Shown: piece by piece, positions 57,701-64,000 of the stretch | How positions within the stretch are numbered: the first letter of the stretch is position 1 | Layout of the letters: each line of letters begins with the position of its first letter | NCBI GenBank assembly: GCA_002633025.1 | Contig: NMRB01000046.1 | Location: 14,220 to 78,219 of the forward strand | DNA length: 64,000 nt | Reading direction: 5' to 3' | Source of the DNA: Notospermus geniculatus | Taxonomy: Eukaryota; Nemertea; Pilidiophora; Heteronemertea; Lineidae | Translations under genes and position numbers: made by a program | Notes under the pieces: generated by a model | Databases searched by the model: none | The model's input: only the letters and a program-made list of their open reading frames with translations | Told to the model about the DNA's origin: nothing

Positions 57701-60700
57701 GGTAAGTTTACTGCAGCCTTTGTGGTGGTGAGGGTGGGTGGAGTTTGATTTGCTTTTTCAAGGCCCAGCAGGAAAAGTTGGAAATTTCCACTGTCAATAG
57801 ACAATTCTCAAATTCACAGATCTGCGCACTGCTGCCGAAATCTCAACCAGAACCTCGATCTGAAACTGGTGATGCAATCCATGATTCAGCTATGGTCGAC
57901 TCTGACGCACCGTCTTCGAAGACATGTCTTCAGTTTCAGACTGAGATTATGGTTGAGGTTTCAGCGGAAGTGCGCAGATCTTTGCCGTTTTCTCGTGTGA
58001 GTTGGTTCTTAAAGAAATGGATGAATTTGGCTCAGTCCTCAGTTTCTGAAGATGCTGGCAAGATATAAGTATCTTTGTTATTTATGTGTCTATCTGTCTG
58101 TCTGTCCATGGGTTTGAGTCCGGTAGGAAGCTGTGTCTTTCACCTTTGAAACCTGGTATTATTTCATGCCGTGTCTATCTTTTAGGGGGAGAAATTCCGA
58201 GGGCAGCGCTCCACCGAGAACCTCGTCAACTATGCTTTGCGGTTCATCAAGGCTTCGTCAGCTGAGCTAACGAAGGGGAACTTTGAACGGGAAATGAAAA
58301 GTGCCAACAGGGTCAAGTTGCCGTGGGTGATAACGTTTTGTGGCGATGGGGGAGGTAAGTTTTGGAGGTGACAGTGGTTCTGATATGCTTGTGTAGTCTG
58401 CCTGGCGATGTATAACAACTGCTCAGCCCAACTCAGGCGCGGAGCCAAGAGGGCCACACGGGGACACGTGCCAAATCTGTAAAATCGACCATCAAATTCT
58501 ATTCTGGAATTTGGTGCAAAATCTTTGAAATTCACTGCAGATTTCAATGTTTAGTAGCACAGGATGCCCCCTCTTTTCCTAAATCCTGGATCCGGCCCTG
58601 CAACTGGACTACCGTTTACTGTGATATTCATTTACCTAATTCCTTTTTTATTGCTGTGAATAAAGTTTCCGAAGTTCCCCGATTTCTGTGGATTTACAAT
58701 CTTAGATCTGTTTCAGATTGTTTGGAGAGTAAAACATGCATGAAGTTAGCAGCAATGCTGGTGAGTTTGCCGTAATTTCAGCGATTTTGTGCAATATGAA
58801 ATCACGTCTCCGTGGAGTGAGATAAACTGTTGTCCGTGTGATGTGTATTCATGTGATTGCGATCAGGACAATATGCGACAGACACCAGGTGGTGCTGTCT
58901 GATAGCCATCACACCAGATGGTCTCGTTGCAAATGATAACCGTAGCTTGTTCATATTCATCACTCCAATGAGGAACTTTGGACCCGTCAGAGGCCGCTAC
59001 GAGTTACCGGTCCCAGAACGTCATGAAATTTGACGTCACAGGGCAGAAATGCATGCCACAACGTCGTCCATAATGACGTGGGCGCCGTGGCTCACGCACT
59101 TGACGTCAAATTTTGCGACGTTCTAGGACCGGTAACAGGCGGCCTCTTACGGCCACCGACGGCAGAAAAGTTCCCCATTGCTCCAATTATCAGTAGTGCC
59201 ACAATATTCATTGATTTACTACTGTAAACCGTGAAATTTTCGCGTGTGTTTTATTTTTTCGCGATCGAGGGTCAAAACGCCAACATAAATCGTGCGAAAA
59301 TCATTGGTTCTTGAGGTTTTATGAAACTGAAGGGTTCCAATCGCGAAAAATTATTCTTTGCGAATTCGTAGACCCAAAAATCACGAACATTTAGCGCCGC
59401 GAAAATTTCACGCTTTACAGTATATCGGTTTTTGCTTAACCCAATAGAGCCCATGCCACCCTGTGTGGCGTGAGATAAACTGTTGTCCGTGTGATGTGTA
59501 TTCATGTGATTGCGATCAGGACAATATACCTTGGCACTGGCAAGGTCTATTGGTTTCTCAACAGACTGAGGTGAATATTGACTGATCGTTCATTCTGCTT
59601 TGGGTCTCAGAACTCCGACCTTTGACCTAAATATTTTTGTGTTTTATTTCCAGGATGAGCTGATCAACGTCGGTTCTGTTGACTGCCACAAGCAGGAAGC
59701 GTTGTGCACTAAACTTGGCTACGAACATGGCACATACTTCTTCCCAGCTGGGAAGGTCACTGCAAAACAAGGCGAGGCTATAGAGACGTTATACGCCAAG
59801 GAAGTCGCATTCAAAATCCTTGAAAAGTTGCCCGATATGGCTCTATTGGACAAGGAGGCATTTGCTGTAAGTGGGAGGAGGTCTTTATCACATTCTTTCT
59901 TGTTTAATTTTAAAGATTTTGGACTGTTAAGTTATGACCCGATGTAGCAAAAGTAGGCGCGTGTTGCAATCGAGGAAAGGGTTAACGGCCTTACAACACA
60001 AAAGCTGAAATGTACGTCTCTGCAGGTTGACAATAGTAGTGAACAGACGTGATAATAGTAGAGTAAACTGATGACCAATGATGATCACCTGCGACATGCG
60101 CCTACTTTTGCTACCGGTACATGTAGATCCGGGCACTTATGGGTACAGATGTTTTCCCCCTTCCCTTCCCCCTCGTATTCTGATCCGAGATTTCAAATCC
60201 ATCGCTACCAAAGTAAAGATCTTTGTACATTGCAGAAATTCAGGAAAGCATTAAAAGTCAACCTCGGCAAACCTTGGCTTATCCATTTCACACAAGGTGA
60301 CACACACGACCTTGAGCTGCGTAAACTACCCGCCATGTTGGATAATCACCAGTTGAATGTCGGCAGAGTCGATTGTAGAAAACTGAAGGAGGAATGCAAG
60401 GAACTTCACATTCATAAATTCCCCACGTTTGCTGTGTTTAAAAAGAGAGGAGGTCACGAAATACATCATGGTAGGTCATCGATATTCCTGGCAATGACGT
60501 CAACACTCTCAAAAAGTTAAAAGTTTGGGTTTATATCTGATATCAACAAAAGTAGAGGTGTCATCTGACTTTACACTTTAACCTGTTTATCCTGAAACCT
60601 TTCAGTAGAATTCTTTATGAGCTGCTCATTCAGCGCTGATTGGAGCATTTCCGACAGGTACCTATTTATACACCTGGGTGGAGAGAGGCCAGTAAGGCAA

Positions 60701-63700
60701 AGAGACTCACTTGCCCAAAGTCTCACGCCACAGTGGGATTTGAACCCGGGACCCTCTGACTGAGCTACACCACCACTCTCGTCAAAAGGTTGGCCTATCA
60801 GAGTGGCGTAGTGGAGAATCTTACACCTATCAACTCCAAGGTCGGGGTTTTGCAATCTTGATGTCTTGCCTTGGACTTAAATCATAAAATACAGCATTTT
60901 TTACTAGCCTCATTATTTCTACCACTGCAGGTCGGACCACAGCCCACGATATTGTCGTCTTCGCCAGAGAGAGCGCGAACATCCCAGTGGAGATTCTTAG
61001 TCCCGCTGACTTCCCAGATCGGGTCGTCAACAGCAAGGACAACTGGTTTGTTGACTTCTACGCACCGGTGAGTTTTCAGGTTTGTCCAAAGATCTAGAAT
61101 TTCGAAATCTGTATTTTTAGAAATCTGATGAAGGCATTCTGTTGCCAGTTCAGCTCATGAAAGACATATGCTGTTATCTTGTCTGTTTCTGACCTCTAAA
61201 CATCCTGAGATTTTCGGAGGTTCTTAAGCCGGCGGGGGTGGTGTTCTAAGAGGTTCTAAGAACCCCTTCCTTCTCTTCCTTTCTTCTAGTGGTGTCCACC
61301 CTGTATGCAACTTCTACCAGAATTCCGCAAGGCATCCAAGGAACCAGACCTAAACACGAAGTTTGGAACAGTGGATTGTACGATACACAGCAAGTTATGT
61401 CAGGATGTAAGTAAGGACTGAACCCTCAATCTCAGCGATGATAGGGATTTCGCTGCTTGGCAGTTCACTCTTCATTGATAATCACCTTTTCGCTTTCAGT
61501 ACAACATCAGGTCCTACCCGACGACGGTCTTCTACAACGGATCAGTCCCTCACCAGTTCAGAGGCCGTCATTTCTCACGGAACATTGTAGAATTCATCAA
61601 GGTCAGTATGTCGGGCACATCAGAAATTTTTGTGTGTTTGCTGATGGATATTTTGACATCTCTAATGCTATATTTCCTTGAGTCTTTCACACTACATTGC
61701 TGTAGGTACTGTCAGTTTAGCTTGGACTCTTCACCAGTTGAAACTGTTCTGATTGGTCAGCCCCACATCAGTGTATCATGCTGTGTATCATGGTGGCTGC
61801 ATTAAGGACCCAGCTCTGTTATCAGCACTGGCTGAGCTGTGTCCTGCTCGAGAATTTCAAGCCTGTGGTGACAGCCTCATATTGGACAAGGCAGACAATT
61901 TATGAAGTTCGTTCTATTTCAGGACACACTGAACCCGCCTGTTATCCTCCTGACCCCAGATACATTCCAGTCCCTCGTGGAGCAGAAGGACTCAAAGACG
62001 ATCTGGCTGATTGATTTCTTCATGCCGTGGTGTGGACCTTGTCAGGAGCTGGCCCCTGAGTGGACACGATTAGCCAAGGTAGGCACCACCCTAAAATATG
62101 TCTAAAAAAATGAATGATACGCGTTCACGACAGTGATTCCAACCAGTTTATCTTGTGTTTATTTATGTGAATGATTCCTGTTGCAGATGTTTGCCGATCA
62201 TAAGATTGTAAAGGTTGGTCAAGTAGACTGTCAGGCCCACAAACCGCTGTGCGTCAGAAACAGTGTCTCTTCATATCCAAGTATTCGTTTATATCCACAA
62301 GGGCCGTTCTCTTCATTTTAGTAAGTATTGAAGATTAGGACTGTCTTGGCGTAGTGGAAACATTGGTGCCTGTCAGCCCTGAGGTTGTATAGGGTCAATT
62401 CCAATCATGCCCACATCTCGTGGTCTTTTCTCGTGCGGGCTCAGTTTTTCTCAAAATGGCATGTTACTGTGGCAGCATAAAAAAAGCATTGAAAATTTGA
62501 TATTTTGGGTATTTTCAGGATGTTTTAATAAAAGTCACTATATTATCTCTTCCAGTACTTATAACGGTTGGTTCAGAAATGCCCCGAACCTCAGGGCTTG
62601 GGTGTACGAGTATCTACCAAGCAAAGTCAAATCCCTTGACGCCAATAGCTTTGATAAAACAGTCCTAACGAGTAAAGATCCCTGGTTGGTCGATTTCTTT
62701 GCACCGTGGTGTGGACACTGTCGGCATTTTGCGCCAAGTTTTGAGAGAGTTGCTCACGTAAGTAATTCATGTGACTTTGTCGTGATGTTAACTGTTGCCA
62801 GATATACTGGTATTGACGATGGAATTTCCCGCCTGTGGTTACTTACATTGAAATTCCGAGTCGTCGTCCTTGCCATAATATTATCGTCGTCCTTGCCATA
62901 ATATCATCCGCTTTAAGCCAGCAGCACACCAGACGATACACAAGTGATCTACATGTAATGGCCAGGTACTGCAGACTAGGCGATATTGGTTTTGATATTG
63001 AGTGATCATTGCTGGCAGGATCACATCGCTGTCCGGCGCACACCTGGCGTCAACAGCCGATTTTGCTCTGTGGCGAACAGATCGCTTGCGGTATCATCTA
63101 TTGCGCTGCTGGATTTAGGTATGGGTGGGTCCTGCCTCCATCTTCTGATACCTGCCCCCTCCCTGTACCTGATACATTTTATATCTTGTGCATGTGATGA
63201 TGTATTTCTCAGTGATGTATAAATGTCTTCCCACAGGAGGTGGCCGGCCGGGTCAGGTGCGGCAAAGTCAACTGTGATGAGAGCAAGAACCGTAACCTCT
63301 GTAGCCGGGCAGGTGTCAACGGTTACCCATCAGTACAATTCTATACTGGATCCGCCGGTAGGAAGTCACAGAGTCCCAGAGGTCAGGATATCCAGGCGGA
63401 TGGGGATTATATCATCCAGTTTGTTAATCATCATTATCCCAGGGTAAGTAAAGTGTGAACATGAGAAAGAGAGGTGTGAACTGAGTAAGGTGTGAACATG
63501 AGTAAAGAAGGTGTGAACATGAGTAAGGAAGGTGCAAACATGACTAAGTAAGGTGTGAACATGAGTAAGTGAGATGTGAACATGAGTAAGGAAGGTGTGA
63601 ACATGAGTGAGGTGTGAACATGACTAAAGAATGTGTGAACATGAGTAAAGAAGGTATGAACATGAGTAAAGGTGTGAATATGAATAAGGGTGTGAACATG

Positions 63701-64000
63701 AGTACGGAAGGTGTGAACATGAATCATGAGTTGAGGCAAGTTGGTCCCCCCTCCAAATAATTCAGTTTGCATGGGCTGTTTTTTGGCCACCATTCCTCAG
63801 AAGCGAGTTGGCAGCTACAGAATTCAAATGTGGCCCGATCTGGAAAAACCAGGCAGAAAATCTCCAGCCCCGGGAGATTTGTGCCTGGTTTTACCAGATC
63901 GGGTCACGACAGTTTTTGCTTCCGTTTCAGCCTGATGGGAGTCCCGGGATGGAAGACGACGGAGGGGAGGAGGAGGAAGAGGGAGACGAGTTTATGGACA
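54756..64000 (+). CDS. DNAJC10: DNAJC10/ERdj5, ER J-domain and thioredoxin-repeat reductase (3' end beyond window)
   Basis: ERdj5 reduces disulfides of misfolded ER proteins and hands them to BiP for degradation (family knowledge). Exons: 54756-54959, 55718-55883, 56507-56557, 56980-57065, 57576-57701, 58186-58354, 58717-58760, 59654-59866, 60236-60470, 60931-61067, 61290-61406, 61500-61601, 61923-62078, 62187-62320, 62556-62757, 63237-63443, 63931-past 64000. Every junction keeps frame. Residues 12-31 are a hydrophobic signal segment. The J domain follows with HPD at 63-65. Active pairs are CSHC (about 160), CPPC (479), CGPC (587) and CGHC (699), with VNCGDD and VDC-type buried strands and YPS/YPT cis-proline sites after them. 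Two thioredoxin-like units without CXXC lie between the first and second. About 806 residues are visible, ending in an acidic run ([13 protein letters not shown]). Human ERdj5 is 793 residues ending KDEL, so this tail is longer, and any retention signal is outside the window. Confidence 0.96.
55424..55678 (+). mobile_element. tRNA-derived SINE, family 1, copy 2
   Basis: GATAGCCTAGTGG is A-box-like and GAGTTCGAATCC is B-box-like. The body shares GCCAATAATGCTCTGGCTTC with 3196-3456. It lies in intron 1 of DNAJC10, 40 bases before exon 2. Confidence 0.8.
57795..57985. mobile_element. Foldback element, GATCTGCGCACT ends, copy 2
   Basis: CAGATCTGCGCACTGCTGCC at the left and GGAAGTGCGCAGATC at the right are inverted. 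AACCTCGATCTGAAACTG and related words match 8088-8357. It lies in a DNAJC10 intron. Confidence 0.65.
58434..58603. repeat. Dispersed repeat related to 1206-1372 and 2391-2527
   Basis: It shares AATTCACTGCAGATTTCAAT and the following CCCCCTCTTT-CCTAAATCC with 1206-1372. It lies in a DNAJC10 intron. Confidence 0.6.
58968..59185. mobile_element. Foldback element with GGAACTTT...CCGTCAGAGGCCGC ends
   Basis: Left GGAACTTTGG...CGGTCCCAGAACGTC pairs with right GACGTTCTAGGACCGG...AAAGTTCC, with TGACGTCA words inside. It is related to 39455-39632. It lies in the DNAJC10 intron before exon 59654. Confidence 0.65.
59220..59422. mobile_element. MITE of the CTGTAAACCGTGAAATTT family, copy 3
   Basis: TACTGTAAACCGTGAAATTT at the left and CGCTTTACAGTA at the right edge, with the same TCGCGAAAAATTATTC interior as 2889-3081. 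It lies in a DNAJC10 intron. Confidence 0.75.
60525..60782 (-). mobile_element. tRNA-derived SINE, family 2, minus-strand copy
   Basis: On the minus strand it has A-box-like TGGTGTAGCTCAG and B-box-like GGGTTCAAATCCCACTGTGG. The body corresponds to 8700-8990. It lies in a DNAJC10 intron. Confidence 0.75.
63445..63727 (+). repeat. Minisatellite of AAGGTGTGAACATGAGTA units in the last visible DNAJC10 intron
   Basis: About 15 imperfect units of 16-21 bases, most reading GTGTGAACATGAGTAA, begin right after the splice donor at 63443. On the minus strand this creates an open frame of repeated LMFTPSL-like words, which is an artefact of the repeat. Confidence 0.85.

Noticed and set aside
63434-63793. 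119-codon minus-strand open frame with repeated LMFTPSL words
   Set aside because: It is the antisense of the GTGTGAACATGAGTAA minisatellite in a DNAJC10 intron.

Overview
The window is genomic DNA from an intron-rich invertebrate animal. Genes are split by GT-AG introns, and almost every intron and spacer holds short foldback (MITE-like) elements and tRNA-derived SINEs. The nested GGCCTA-rich and ACATGTA-rich spacers, and the full animal versions of CDC27 and ERdj5/DNAJC10, suggest a marine deuterostome or lophotrochozoan. I cannot name the species. Two single N bases (5117 and 19618) look like collapsed assembly gaps.

Layout. 1-2.2 kb: repeats, including a 188-bp transposon with a 9-bp target duplication. 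2.2-14.8 kb, minus: CDC27 (APC3), the tetratricopeptide subunit of the anaphase-promoting complex. I rebuilt 15 coding exons, all phase-compatible. One exon of about 200 bp is missing at the gap at 5117, and a 28-copy, 58-bp minisatellite beside the gap appears to be built from that exon's 3' end plus its splice donor. 14.8-15.8 kb: divergent promoter region. 15.8-25.1 kb, plus: a seven-exon gene for a predicted 1,635-residue scaffold protein with two Ras-associating-like domains, a long disordered Ser/Arg-rich middle, a PDZ domain and a C-terminal coiled coil.

25.8-41.6 kb, minus: three tandem paralogues (A, B, C) that I do not recognise. Each has five exons in the same phases (a 13-base start exon, three conserved exons, and a variable acidic or charged last exon), giving 267, 197 and 211 residues. 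A and B come from a recent duplication, so several transposon insertions can be seen against a matching empty site in the other copy.

44.4-46.0 kb, plus: a two-exon gene for a 175-residue protein with one C2H2 zinc finger. 46-54.7 kb: spacer full of foldback elements, including a 1,280-bp element with 45-bp inverted ends and a perfect 9-bp target duplication. 54.8 kb to the end, plus: DNAJC10/ERdj5, an ER J-domain and thioredoxin-repeat disulfide reductase. Seventeen exons are visible, all in phase; the 3' end is outside the window.

The genes do not form an operon or an obvious pathway: CDC27 is cell-cycle, the RA-PDZ protein is probably cortical or junctional signalling, DNAJC10 is ER quality control. 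The most interesting items are the splice-site-bearing minisatellite in CDC27, the unrecognised A/B/C family, the RA-RA-PDZ architecture, and the group of elements making 9-bp target duplications. All gene models were read by eye from splice sites and frame; no alignment or search was run.
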